Assembly: GCA_015179045.1 (NCBI GenBank)
Contig: WHUZ01000106.1
Coordinates: forward strand, 124,001-188,000
DNA from: Kalaharituber pfeilii
Taxonomy: Eukaryota > Ascomycota > Pezizomycetes > Pezizales > Pezizaceae
Direction of reading: 5' to 3'
Length of the DNA: 64,000 nucleotides
Of the stretch, positions 1 to 10,005 are shown in pieces. The position numbers were made by a program, and so were the translations under genes. Each line of letters starts with the position of its first letter. Positions within the stretch are counted from its first letter, which is position 1. A model generated the notes under the pieces. The model saw only the letters and a list, made by a program, of their open reading frames with translations. It searched no databases and was not told the DNA's origin.

Positions 1-1090
1 CTTTAGATGCTTAATCAAAAGCTCCAAGTCCTCACGTGTACCAGCAATTGTCAAATCATCAACATATACTACAAGAATTGTTCTGCGATTGGTATTGAAG
101 AACACAAAAACACAGGGGTCGAAATGGAGAGGCGCAAACCCCAGGGCGGCAAGAACTGAAGATAGCTTTTCATACCACTTCAGAGGCGCTTGTTTGAGCC
201 CATACAGCGCCTTTTTTAGACGAAGAACTTTTCCTTCCAATCCGATGCCAGGGGGTGGTAGCATCCAAATTTCTTCATCTAATTCACCATTCAAAAACGC
301 TGTCTTTATATCCAGTTGTTCCAGTACCAAGTTGAGAATAGCAGCCAGGGCGATGACAAGACGTAGGGAATCGTACCTAGAAACAGGTGCGAACGTCTCC
401 TCATAGTCAATACCGGGTTTCTGACTATACCGTTTCACTACCAATCTCGCCTTGTACCTGTCAACAGAACCATCAGCTTGCAGTTTGATCTTGAATACCC
501 AACGCGAATGTACTGCCTTTCGTCCTTTAGGCAGATCTGCAAGATCATAAACATCCCAGACACCTGCATCCTGTATTGACTGATATTCCTCTTGAATAGC
601 AGTGGTCCATTTGTCACAGTCCAGACTATCCATGGCTTCTTTGTACGTCTCAGGTTCTCGTGCTATCATGCCAGTACCTTGAGCTAGCTTTTTGTAGTCA
701 ATATTCTTTTTAGCAGCTCTCTCTGGTTGAGTGCGAGATATTGGTCCATGAGGAGCAGTGGAACGGCCTTCGAGTGGTGATTCTTCCCTTTCCTTGAGGG
801 AGCGTAAATGCTCCCCAAGTAGTTGCCTATTAGCGTGGATTTCATTAATAGCATCAGGGAATGTAGCGCCGTGAGCTTTCCACCAATCGTCAGGGTCACG
901 GCCTTCGTGAGAGGGTACAGAGAAAGGATTATCATCACCAGTGCCACCAATGTCATTATCATCATGAACTGCGTCACCAATATGATGAGAAGAGGATTGA
1001 GGCATAGGCGTTGTGGTGGTAACCACGGTACCGATGGAAAGAATAAGGCCATACGCGGGCCGGAGCGGTACTCAGCGGTAGGGCCACATG
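1..1090 (-). pseudogene. Copia-1 reverse transcriptase part (truncated by window edge)
   Basis: Read on the minus strand, this is the polyprotein linker and reverse transcriptase of a Ty1/copia element. Visible motifs are the RT core (KARLV, ETFAPVSR, AFLNGELDEE, LKKALYGLKQ) and the catalytic VVYVDDLTIAG near positions 50-90. The frame is open from about 1030 to the window edge; the RNase H part would lie beyond position 1. Upstream of about 1050 the frame has stops, so it no longer joins the integrase part at 1395-2497. It belongs with the gag, protease and integrase pieces up to 4412. The RT identification is secure; a decayed state is inferred from the breaks. Confidence 0.85.
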
Positions 1091-1394
1091 ATGACACATG
1101 GGAAGAAAATTATGATTAAGAAGCGAGATATGTATGTATAGGCTCAGTTGGAAGGCGAAGTTGGTCTATAAATTGTATGTAGATAGGACTGTGGAAGCAG
1201 GAAGCAAGCAGCAACGGACATGGAGACAGACAGACACGGAGATATACAGACATGGACAGATATGGACACGCACAGACAAGACAATTGAAGACTCTTTTCT
1301 TGACATTTGATTATTGAGACCGCCCTTGAGGCTTCGTTCCGCCAGCTCTAGATACCGGTACTCATGCGAAACAGTGGATGCTGTTGAGCCGTCA
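1091..1394. other. Unexplained break between Copia-1 integrase and RT
   Basis: About 300 bp separate the two coding parts and hold no recognisable domain. The stretch has a TATAAAT-like motif near 1165 and several CAGACA/GGACA-like short repeats. It may be a degenerate insertion or a decayed linker. A GGATGCGGGTGC-type microsatellite (about 1400-1480) lies in the adjacent end of the integrase frame and encodes Ala-Ser-Ala-Pro repeats. Confidence 0.4.
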
Positions 1395-2497
1395 TCACAG
1401 CGTGGACATGGATACGGATGTGGATGCGGGTGCGGATGCAGATGCGGGTGCGGATGCAGATGCGGGTGCGGATGTGTTACCCTGAAGCCCTGATGGAGAT
1501 TCCGGGAAACTTCCGGGCAATTGTGTAGTATTCGCGGGTAGTTGAGATGGGGTTGCAGGACGTTCTGTAGGATAAACAGCTCGCTCATTAGGTATAGCTG
1601 TAGATGTAGCCGGTAAGGGGTTGATATCGATGTCGACTGTATTGAGATTTGGGACAAATCGAACTTGTCGATACACATCTACTGAGCGTTTGGATGGTAT
1701 GTAGATGCGGAACATCTTCTCACTAGGAAGATATCCCACTAGGTGACCCTCAAGTGCACGTGGTTCCAGTTTGCTGCCAGGACCACGAGTTTGTTCTGGA
1801 ATGTGCACGTAGCACTTGGTGTAAAAAGGGCGTAGATGTCCAATTTGAGGTCGTTTATTGTAGAAAATCTCATAAGGTGTTTTTCCCTGTAATACCATAT
1901 GAGGTAGCCGATTCTTAAGGTAAACAGCCCAGTTGAAGGCTTCAGACCATAAGAATTTCGGTGCATCTCCAAGAGCAGGTCGGACCATGTTTGCAATGGT
2001 AAGGTTGTATCTCTCAGCCACACCATTGGACTCTGGGGAGTGGGCAGCAGTAGTTTCGTGGATAATACCGTTTTCAGTACAGTAGGCTTTCCACTCATTA
2101 TTGACATACTCACCACCTCTATCAGACCTTATGGAACGAGGATATCTTCCTGTTCTATTGTAGATTACTGCGCAGAGTGATTTGAGGTTGTAGACTGCCT
2201 CACTCTTGCGTCTCAAGAAGCGTATTTCAGCATATCTTGAGTAATCATCAATAAAGGTCATATAGTAGAGGTTGCCACCCAGAGATTGGACCGAAAATGG
2301 ACCGGCGATATCTGTATGAATTAGATCAAATAGAGTAGTCGCACGGACTTCTCTGGAGGTAGGGGTCCTGTATTGAGAGTTGTATTGAGCGCAAGTATTG
2401 CAGAAGAAGGAGGATGGGCGTTTTGGAATGCAGTCACCATCAACATATCGTTCCTTAGCAGAAGGCCATAGCTGAGGAGAGGTATGACCTAGAGCTT
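1395..2497 (-). pseudogene. Copia-1 integrase
   Basis: Minus-strand open frame with the rve integrase core of a Ty1/copia element. The catalytic triad is visible: D in LIHTDIAGP, D in RSDRGGEY and E in SNGVAERYN; the second cysteine pair of the zinc-binding region is CNTC. The linker KNRLPH and the C-terminal GHLVGYLPSEKMFRIY follow. The upstream end is cut at 2498 by a retroposon tail that separates the HEALG...H zinc histidines. The frame ends at 1395, just after a microsatellite encoding Ala/Ser/Pro repeats. Confidence 0.88.
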
Positions 2498-2560
2498 GCC
2501 CTGCCATGGCGAACAGCTACAAGCGGGGTCATGTGATATAAAAAAAAAAAAAAAAAAAAA
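2498..2560 (+). mobile_element. 63-bp tail-B retroposon insertion in Copia-1
   Basis: Only the last part of a tail-B retroposon is present: CCCTGCCATGGCGAACAGC, an AAGCGGGGTCATGTGATAT end, then about 20 A. It is flanked by a perfect 12-bp target duplication GACCTAGAGCTT (2486-2497 and 2561-2572). Insert plus duplication is 75 bp, so frame is kept, but the insert brings a minus-strand stop codon. This is an extreme 5'-truncated LINE or SINE event. Confidence 0.9.
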
Positions 2561-3389
2561 GACCTAGAGCTTCATGCCAGTATTGGACTGAGGAGAGATA
2601 TGCAGTTCCGTGTTTTGCTAAAACAGGCACTTGGATGAGACCATGTTCACGTTTTCCAATAAAACAAACTTTATTGTCCGCCTTATTCCTAATTTGAATC
2701 CAATCATCTTCGCCAACTATCCGAAATCTTCTCAAACTCGCAATTTGATTCCATGAAATAAGAGATCCTTCATTCCACCCGGGTATATACAAAACAGATG
2801 ACAGAGTAAGTGCAATGACCTGGCCACCAACCTCCACATTCAGCTTGACTGTACCTTTATGAGTACTAAATAGCACCCTACCACCTCCAACTCTAGTCCC
2901 TACACGGGCTAGAACTGGATTTTCTAGGTGGGTATAGTCAGCGGTGATATGGTGTGAGGCGGCTGTGTCAAAGAACCATACCTCATATGTTTTGTCTAAT
3001 GCACTTTTCAGTGCAGTATTACCCTGAGGTTGAGAGGCAATCATGGCGTAACCAAGCGAGATATCAGAGGAATTGGGGGTAGAGGCGGAGGTGCTGTCGG
3101 AGCCAGAGTCGGAGGCAGAGGCGAAGGCGAGATTTGCTGTACCAATTGCTGAGGCTTTGAGTGCGGTGAGTTTTGACTGATGGTCCTTGAGCAGAGTGCA
3201 GGTGGCGTGAATATGACCAATGTAGTTAAGGCCTTGCTTCTTGCACCAATTGCATTCATTGGGCCCTACATCAGCCTTTCCTTTTCCTTTATTCTGTTGC
3301 TTGCCTTTGCCGGAGGGCTTATTTCTCTGCTTCTTGTTATCACCAGCCACAAGAGCATTTCCGGAGGAAGTAGTGGTATCTCCTTCGAG
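2561..3389 (-). pseudogene. Copia-1 zinc knuckle, protease and gag-pre-integrase
   Basis: Minus-strand frame carrying, in order, a Lys-rich segment, a zinc knuckle CNWCKKQGLNYIGHIHATC (CX2CX9HX4C), a copia protease motif WFFDTAASHHIT (DTA in place of the usual D-S/T-G) and the start of the gag-pre-integrase motif YWHEALG. It continues from the gag part at 3757-4412 if the MITE at 3390-3756 is ignored, and is ended by the stop inside the 2498-2560 insert. Confidence 0.85.
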
Positions 3390-3756
3390 TAGTGAGCGGC
3401 ACGAGCCGAGCCAGCTCGAGCTCGACTGATCTTGAGCTCGAGCTCAAACGAGCCAAGATCATGCTTGTGTTTTTCTTGACAGCTCGCTAAAATGCTTAGC
3501 CAGTGCAAGGTTTCATAAACTGTAAATACCTAATATAGTAAAAATTAGAGACTTGGAGCTCATTCTGACCTACCAACAACTTCGAAATGCACAATTTAGC
3601 TGATAGTAGTGAGAAAGATGAAAATTTAGCTTAGTTTAGTTTAGTTTGTCAATATTATGTATATAATCAATCCAGGCTCGAGCCGAGCTCACTTACTCAC
3701 GAGCTGGCTCGAGCTCACCCTCCAGCTCGGCTCGAGCTAGCTCGTGCCGCTCACTA
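3390..3756. mobile_element. hAT-type MITE, copy 1 (367 bp)
   Basis: The ends are inverted repeats, TAGTGAGCGGCACGAGC and GCTCGTGCCGCTCACTA. Subterminal sequence is dense in GAGCTCGAGC-like motifs and the middle is AT-rich. Flanks show an 8-bp duplication CCTTCGAG / CCTTCAAG (3382-3389, 3757-3764), the size typical of hAT elements. No coding capacity. Copies occur at 44512-44871 and 63166-63520. This copy sits in the gag gene of Copia-1. Confidence 0.9.
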
Positions 3757-4412
3757 CCTTCAAGAAGTGAGGTCCGGCAATCATTGTAGGTGAGATCAGG
3801 GCGAGTAAGCAGAGTTTCTTTTGTTTGTTGCTTAGATGGTGGAAGAGAATGAATGAGGAGGTTCATTTTGAATTTCTCATCCGTCCATGCTAACTTAAAG
3901 CCTCGTAAGTACGCATCATCGGTATCCTTCGTGGAGTTGATTCTATGGGCAAACCGGTCCCAATTCGCCTCCCAGTTCTGTATGTGGTCGATCATAGAGG
4001 TTGATTCATCCTTCTTGAAGTCGAGTATGACGAAGAGGGAGGTGAAGACCGATACGACATTCTTGCGGTCAAATTTATCCTCAATCGCTTTCCATGCTGT
4101 AGCAGCCGTTTCATTCTGCGAAATCAAATGGGTATGTTGATCCTCTACCATTCGCAATAGGAGTGACTTTGCGAAGTTGTTTTTTCTTTTCCAATTGTTG
4201 TGAGGATCGGAGGTAGGCTTGGTTTCGCTCCCTTCAACGATGTCCCAAACTTCCACTGTTTCCAGGTGTATTTTAGCTTGCGCTGCCCAGGTTTGATAGT
4301 TGGACTGGCCAGATAATTTGGTGAAGTCATCTATCTTGTACGCTGGCAGGTGCCAAGTGGTAGTAGTAGAAGTAGAGGTTGTGGAAGAGGAGGAGTCGGA
4401 GTCTTGGACCAT
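3757..4412 (-). pseudogene. Copia-1 gag (UBN2-like)
   Basis: N-terminal gag part of the decayed Copia element. It starts at the ATG at 4412 (MVQDSDSSSS), preferred over upstream codons because a copia gag normally begins shortly before its Ser-rich leader. The conserved segment YKIDDFTKLSGQSNYQTW and the helical remainder fit the UBN2/retrotransposon gag family. The frame runs into the MITE at 3756 and there loses its continuation. Confidence 0.85.
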
Positions 4413-4530
4413 TTGGAAATTAGAATGGTAGAAAGCGAGAGGGCGAAAGCAGAAAAAATAAAAGAAGAGACTTAACAACAGCGGAGGACGCAGGAGATTA
4501 TGGGTCGTAGATCGTATTTCGGCGTCAAGC

Positions 4531-4543
4531 CGGGCTCATAACC
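4531..4543 (-). other. Copia-1 primer binding site
   Basis: CGGGCTCATAACC on the plus strand (GGTTATGAGCCCG on the element strand) is complementary to the anticodon-loop region of initiator tRNA-Met, as in Ty1/copia elements primed by a half-tRNA. Copia-2 carries the same motif next to its LTR, so the Copia-1 5' LTR should begin at 4544; its outer end is not recognisable. Confidence 0.7.
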
Positions 4544-4599
4544 TATCACGTATATGTCCTACAGAGTTCACGCAGTTGAGGGCGATATAGCAAATACAT

Positions 4600-4815
4600 C
4601 GCAAAAGCTCTCATGGCGCATGTGGAAAATAGACTATTTTACGTATGTAGAAAATGGGTCATTTTCTACATGTTAACTACGCTGCACATAGGCTCTTTGC
4701 AGATGTGGAAAATAGGTTCTTTTTGGCAGGTTGAATTCATTGGAAATGACCGCTTCACATATGAGAAAATGGGTCATTTTCGGCACGTTAAATGCATTGA
4801 AAATGTGTATTGCTA
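4600..4815 (-). repeat. 58-bp satellite cluster (minus orientation)
   Basis: Degenerate copies of a dispersed satellite, with signatures such as CATGTGGAAAATAGACTATT and GAAAATGGGTCATTTTC. The plus-orientation consensus runs TATTTAACATGCGCAAAATG, GTCTATTTTCCACATGCGCG, ACGAGGGCATTTGCGACG with a unit near 58 bp. Short open frames across it are not genes. Confidence 0.75.
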
Positions 4816-5455
4816 ATTGGAATTATTACTTAACAAGGTAGTTAGGAGAGTTGTTGTTGCCGGAGGTTTGTGATGAGAAGTACAGTGGTGTGTAACGTTA
4901 GGGTAAGAATTTGTATGGGCTGTCGACTTTGTTTCATGTCTTTTTGGCATAGACCATTCTAAAAACTACTGAGTTTATTTTCTATGGAGTTTTTGGCCGT
5001 TGCTGCCAAGCTGTAGCAGGGCAAGGATGTGACAAGGATAGCCTACTAGTGCGAAAATTTACTCAAAACTCGCTATCTTTAACTGTAAATACAGCAAGAA
5101 CTAGAGTAATAAATGTATTATTTTTTCACATAGAAATACAGAGGAGACTTAAAGCTTTCATTTAACGTCGGTTTGAACATAATCGGATTAAAATTGCGTG
5201 TTGCGGCGGGGATACGAAGTTGTATGTCTTACTGGGCCGTGAAAAACCCCAACTTTCGCTGCCTAACCCTACCCTTTGGCTATGTGGGACGAACCAAATG
5301 ACGACCCTAACCCTAACCCTGAATTTCCCAATCGCACGCGGTTGAGCTGCTTGGGGGAGCCTGCGTGTATTGACTGGGTGGGTTTGGGGTTGGTGGGTTA
5401 GGTTTGAGTTGCTGGGGTTGGTTTGGGGTTGCTAAGGTTAGTTTGGGATTGCCGG
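4816..5455. repeat. AT-rich spacer, telomere-like run and GTTTGGGGTTGC minisatellite
   Basis: No gene seen at 4816-5200. At about 5302-5319 there are three tandem CCCTAA units with a further CTAACCCTACCC nearby at 5264. From about 5370 a degenerate repeat of about 20 bp with the core GGTTTGGGGTTGC begins; it resumes at 10215 after the Copia-2 insertion. Confidence 0.65.
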
Positions 5456-5664
5456 TCAAGAAGTCACGCTTTTCGAGCGGAGAGAGTTAATTAATTAATT
5501 ACAGAAGAAGTCTCCAGTATGCACAGGACCCGTGACTTATATGTCCTTCACAGCGACCTTCACAATTGCCACAGTAAAAACTTTTCACACGCCACAGTCA
5601 ACCATCAGTCAACCCGCCGGCCTATAATTCCTCCCGCCGGCCTATAATTCCTCCGTGTCGGTGC
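5456..5664 (-). repeat. Copia-2 3' LTR (209 bp)
   Basis: Identical by eye to 10006-10214. On the element strand it begins GCACCGACACGG and ends GACTTCTTGA. A duplicated CCGCCGGCCTATAATTCCTC motif lies near its start. A short A-rich, purine-rich tract between 5665 and the stop codon at 5684 is the likely plus-strand primer. Confidence 0.9.
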
Positions 5665-5683
5665 AGATCTTGGTCCCATTTTT

Positions 5684-8600
5684 TCAATATTTCCTCCCAA
5701 TCATCATTCCTAGGTACTCTTTGAACTTCGTAAACTTCTGTCCTGTTAATACCTTGGTTAGCCCATCAGCTGGATTCTCCTTCCCTGATATCCACGAAAC
5801 AAGAAGCTCTCCATTCTCCACACATTCCCTGACGAAGTGATGGCGCCGCCTGATGTGCTTAGTCCGCTGGTGGAATTCCGGGTTGTCTGACAGTTTGCAG
5901 GCCCCGGTACTGTCTGAAAACACATGTGGAACAAATGTGTCTCTGCTGTCTAGGTCCTTCAATATTTTTCCCCACCATAAGGCCTCTTGTGCAGCCTCCC
6001 CCAGAGCTATATATTCCGCTTCAGTAGAGGAAAGGGTCACCACATCCTGCTTTCTACTCTGCCATCCCAGGGGTGCATCTCCCATCATTACCAGAATACC
6101 CGTGGTTGCTTTTTCCTCCAATTGTTCCTCACCCGCATCGGTTATTATTCTGAGATCTTGTCCGAGTCCCTTACCTAACTCTATCCCTTCATTTGCGGTC
6201 CCAAGAAGGTAAGCTGCCACCCGTCTTGCTGCTTGCAGATCTGATTCTGATGGTGATGCTGTTCTCCTGGATAACCTACTGACTGCATACCTGATGTCAG
6301 GGCGGCACATGCGAGCTATGAAGAGTAGTGCCCCTATAAGAGACTGAAAGGGTTTTGGATTCGGCAGAGGTGTCCCATTCATTTCTAGGTCCTGGTATGG
6401 GTGAGGTGCATGCTGAATGATTCCATGTTGCTGGCAAACCTCTCGGATCGCTGTTGCCATTGAAAGCATGACTGTTTCTGAGCTCCAGCTAAGGTGCACT
6501 CCAAGGAATAGACTGGGCTTGCCTTTCCGTTCGACTGTAACATATGTTGATAGGTGTTTGACGAGTTGTTCACATTCGTCTTGCGAGGCAAACGTTCCGA
6601 GCAGGTCATCAACATGGACAGTTATGACGGTTGTGTTACTGAAGTATAGGCCTAAATCATCCTTGCATTGGGAGAGCCCAGCTGAAAGTAGTAAGTCATG
6701 GAGGACAGTATTCCAATTCCGTGCCGCTTGCTTTAATCCGTAGAGTGCCTTCTTGAGTCTCCAGGCTCGAGTACCAGTAAAATGTGAGTCTTTAATATAG
6801 AGTTCTTCAGTAACTGGTGAATTCAGGTATGCAGCTTCTATATCAAATTGCTCAACTACCCAGTTTCTCTGTATAGCTCGGTGAAGTGCGAGTCGCCAGG
6901 ATTCGGCCCTGCAGACTGGTGCAAATGTCTCGTGGTAATCGATTCCAGGTCGTTGAGTAAATCCTCTGGCTGTAAGCCTTGCTTTATACCTCTTGGGGTT
7001 TGTGGGATCTAGCTCTGACTTGATTCGGAGTACTACCTTTGTATCTACTGTTGTGGCTCCTGCTGGTACCTGATCTACCCACTCAAAAACTTGGTATTTC
7101 TCTAGCTGCTTAAGCTCTCGCTGAAGTGCGTCCTGCCAGTGATTTGCCTCCGGACTCTGTAGTGCCTCTTGAATAGTCAGACACGCTTCTGTTACATAGG
7201 TGGAGGGGTCCGAGGGGTCAAATCGTTTGATTGGTTTTGGGACTCTGGTCGGCCTCTCATCACTTATAGATTTTGACGCTTGGAACTCTTGTTGTAGCTG
7301 GAATTCTGCCGCTCGTTGTCTTGCTGCTTCCGGGAAGGTATCACCATACTTTTGCCACCAAGGTTCTGATTGCTCTGGCAAATTCATAGGTTGGCTTGAT
7401 GATGCTGGTGGTGGTAGTCTCAACTGAGTCACCGGTTTCGCCGTACTTCTCGCTACCCCGGTTGTTGATTCTTGAGAGACCTGCTTTACCGGTGTTTGAG
7501 GGAACTGACCTGGCATAGTTGCCGAATCGATAGGTATTTGGACTGGTTTGGGTACTGAAAGTTCGATTGAAGGGTCTATTAGAGATGTTACTTGTGATTC
7601 TTTTCGGGGTTTAGGATTCTTAGCCAGGGTAACTCGTCTATCTGGTAAAATGACTTTGTATACCCCATATGTTGGTGTAAATCCTACTATCCGTGCCACC
7701 ATTGCCTTATCACCTAGTTTGTTGTCTGTGTATGTATGGGCGAACACTTTCTCTCCAAACGGTCTGAACTGCTGTCTTTGCGCCTGAATATTGATACCAG
7801 GTACTGCGACCTCAAGTGGCGACTTGCCTTTCAATGACCGGTGCGGAATTCTATTCTTGACAAAAACCGAGTACTCCAAGGCTAGATTCCATGTATTCTT
7901 AGGCATTCCACTCCCATGCAAATTGGTCCTGACTAAGTCCATAAGTGTTCTGTTCAGTCTTTCAGCTACAGCGTTTGTCTCACTGTGATAGGGAACTGTG
8001 GGGTGGCTGATAATGCCTTGCTGTTCAAGCCATTGAAGGAAAGTTTTCGACTTGAACTCTCCTCCATGATCTGTCCTCAAGGCCCTTATTGGTTTCCCAG
8101 TCATGGTAGTGAATTGTTGAATCATCAACTGAAGTGTTTCAGCAGCAACTCCTTTGTTTGGAATCGATTTGGCGATGCACAGTCGAGAATAATCATCAAT
8201 AAGGGTGACGAAGTACCGACAGTTATTGAGGCTCTGAATCGGAAGTGGTCCACAAACATCTGAATGAATAAGTTCACCTATAGATGTCGTTCTGATCGAC
8301 TCCTGGGCAGGGGATGGAGGCTTGCTCATCTTTCCTTTCATGCAGGCTTCGCATTGTAGTTGGGAAGTGTGGAGAGATGATGGAGCTTCTTGAATGTTCT
8401 TGAAAGCGGACAGGGGGAGATGGCCGTACCTTTCATGCCATTCACTCATACTTGCATGTGCTTCTTCTACCTTATTCTCGAACATGTATAGATTTCCTTC
8501 CTTCCTAAGCTTGCATTCTATGCCTTTAAGAGATATTTTCCTGCCAGCCTTTCCTATGTGCATTTCTGCCCCCTCGTTTTCAAGTACCCCTAAGCTCACA

Positions 8601-9757
8601 AGTCTCCGTGATAACTCTGGCACAACAAGCACATTATTTAGCCAAAGTCCGGCCACTGATACTGTCCCAATATGAGATGAGTACATCCTAGTTCCTGCTG
8701 AGCTTTTAATAGGCTCTATATGAGGTTGCGCATCAACAAGGTCTTCTAGGTAGGGCGTCATATGTTGAGAACATGCTGAATCGAGAGCCCATGCAGCTTC
8801 GGAGGTGGTAGTTACAGTAGTACTGGCTTCGGTATTAAAGGCAAAGTTTAGCCATTCTGTAGTGTTCGTTTCGGTACTAGTTGATTCAGTTGTATTTGCT
8901 TGCTTGGAAGTTCGGTTTTGCTCTCTCTTCTTGGTTCGACACTCTGATTCGGTATGCGATGTGCCTGGGAAGCCTCGAGCCTTACAAAATCCACATGGTA
9001 TCCTGGTAGTGACAAAGGCAGCTGCCGGTTCAGGTTCATCCTTAGAGTTGTGCTTTTTGCTAGTAGGTCGCGAAATTTCCTTGAGTCTGAGAACCACATT
9101 CGAATATGTTGGTACGTCTTCCTTGGTTGTAATATTGTCGATAATATTGATATAGGGTTGAATTTTAGGAAGAGTGTTGAGTAATGCGGTCGCCTTCCAG
9201 GAATCAGTGACTGTGAAGTTCTTAATTCCAGCTGCTAGCGATGTAGTGCCGGCGGTGACACTGGCGACACTGGTAGCTAACTTAAGCCAATGGGATTCGA
9301 AGGCCATGATATGGTCAGTAATCGTCATTTTTCGATCATCAAACCGTAATTGTACCACATTAAAAAACAGAGCAGCGAGATGGGTTCTAGTTCTTCCTTC
9401 GTAAGTTTCTTTAAGGATCTTCCAAGCTTCCGCTGCTGTTGATGCTCCTCTTATCATTAGTTGTGGCTCTTCTTCACAGCTTTCCATAATATAGTCTAGT
9501 GCTTTATCGCTTTTATCCTGCCATAAAGCGAGATCTGTTGAGTTGGAGGGTGGTTCGATTTCGTTTCCAGTTACTATTTGAAGCAGCTTCTGTCTCCGAA
9601 GCTGGCGCGTGGCCTCAATGGCCCACGCAGGATAGTTATCTTCATTTGACAACTTTTTGGAGATGCGAGGGGTGATTTTCAGTACTTCGGAAATGTCGAG
9701 AGTTGACGTGGATTTCGCTATAGAGAAAGAAGAGGAGGAGGCGCCTTCTGACGACAT
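5684..9757 (-). CDS. Copia-2 Gag-Pol polyprotein (1357 aa)
   Basis: A complete Ty1/copia polyprotein that would make virus-like particles and copy the element RNA. In order: UBN2-like gag (LSNEDNYPAW), zinc knuckle CGFC...H...C near residues 255-273, protease DSACSQHM near 326, gag-pre-integrase HHCC (WHERYGH...CEAC) near 441-472, integrase triad D499/D563/E599 (HSDVCGP, RTDHGGEF, AVAERLN), RT with KARLTARG, ETFAPVCR and a VHVDD box in place of YVDD, and RNase H with TDAG, STEAEY, SDSTGA and NPADGLTK. The ATG at 9757 (MSSEG) is chosen because the 15 bases upstream hold only a TTG. No stops or frameshifts. The AlaSerAsp-type protease and HVDD box are small departures from the textbook motifs. 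Confidence 0.95.
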   Translation of the reverse strand: MSSEGASSSSFSIAKSTSTLDISEVLKITPRISKKLSNEDNYPAWAIEATRQLRRQKLLQIVTGNEIEPPSNSTDLALWQDKSDKALDYIMESCEEEPQLMIRGASTAAEAWKILKETYEGRTRTHLAALFFNVVQLRFDDRKMTITDHIMAFESHWLKLATSVASVTAGTTSLAAGIKNFTVTDSWKATALLNTLPKIQPYINIIDNITTKEDVPTYSNVVLRLKEISRPTSKKHNSKDEPEPAAAFVTTRIPCGFCKARGFPGTSHTESECRTKKREQNRTSKQANTTESTSTETNTTEWLNFAFNTEASTTVTTTSEAAWALDSACSQHMTPYLEDLVDAQPHIEPIKSSAGTRMYSSHIGTVSVAGLWLNNVLVVPELSRRLVSLGVLENEGAEMHIGKAGRKISLKGIECKLRKEGNLYMFENKVEEAHASMSEWHERYGHLPLSAFKNIQEAPSSLHTSQLQCEACMKGKMSKPPSPAQESIRTTSIGELIHSDVCGPLPIQSLNNCRYFVTLIDDYSRLCIAKSIPNKGVAAETLQLMIQQFTTMTGKPIRALRTDHGGEFKSKTFLQWLEQQGIISHPTVPYHSETNAVAERLNRTLMDLVRTNLHGSGMPKNTWNLALEYSVFVKNRIPHRSLKGKSPLEVAVPGINIQAQRQQFRPFGEKVFAHTYTDNKLGDKAMVARIVGFTPTYGVYKVILPDRRVTLAKNPKPRKESQVTSLIDPSIELSVPKPVQIPIDSATMPGQFPQTPVKQVSQESTTGVARSTAKPVTQLRLPPPASSSQPMNLPEQSEPWWQKYGDTFPEAARQRAAEFQLQQEFQASKSISDERPTRVPKPIKRFDPSDPSTYVTEACLTIQEALQSPEANHWQDALQRELKQLEKYQVFEWVDQVPAGATTVDTKVVLRIKSELDPTNPKRYKARLTARGFTQRPGIDYHETFAPVCRAESWRLALHRAIQRNWVVEQFDIEAAYLNSPVTEELYIKDSHFTGTRAWRLKKALYGLKQAARNWNTVLHDLLLSAGLSQCKDDLGLYFSNTTVITVHVDDLLGTFASQDECEQLVKHLSTYVTVERKGKPSLFLGVHLSWSSETVMLSMATAIREVCQQHGIIQHAPHPYQDLEMNGTPLPNPKPFQSLIGALLFIARMCRPDIRYAVSRLSRRTASPSESDLQAARRVAAYLLGTANEGIELGKGLGQDLRIITDAGEEQLEEKATTGILVMMGDAPLGWQSRKQDVVTLSSTEAEYIALGEAAQEALWWGKILKDLDSRDTFVPHVFSDSTGACKLSDNPEFHQRTKHIRRRHHFVRECVENGELLVSWISGKENPADGLTKVLTGQKFTKFKEYLGMMIGRKY

Positions 9758-9773
9758 AGTGGTAAGCAGCAAA

Positions 9774-9963
9774 TGATGAGCTTGACGAGTAATGGGCTCC
9801 GATGAGCGACGATTGATGAGTGACGATGAGCGACGAGTGATAAGCTCCGATGAGCGACGAGTGATAGGCTCCGATGAGCGACGAGTGATAGGCTCCGATG
9901 AGCGACGAGTGATAGGCTCCGATGAGCGACGAGTGATAGGCTCCGATGAGCGACGAGTGATGA
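9774..9963. repeat. 24-bp minisatellite in Copia-2 leader
   Basis: About six to seven tandem units of GAGCGACGAGTGATAGGCTC plus CGAT, between the primer binding site and the gag start. The later units are nearly identical. It lies in the 5' untranslated RNA of the element, where packaging or dimerisation signals are expected; that role is only inferred. Confidence 0.85.
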
Positions 9964-9992
9964 ATAGGTAACGTGTTTGGCTAGTGGAGCTC

Positions 9993-10005
9993 CGGGCTCA
10001 TAACC
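9993..10005 (-). other. Copia-2 primer binding site
   Basis: GGTTATGAGCCCG on the element strand directly abuts the 5' LTR at 10006 and matches the complement of the initiator tRNA-Met anticodon loop, the usual half-tRNA primer of copia elements. Confidence 0.8.
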
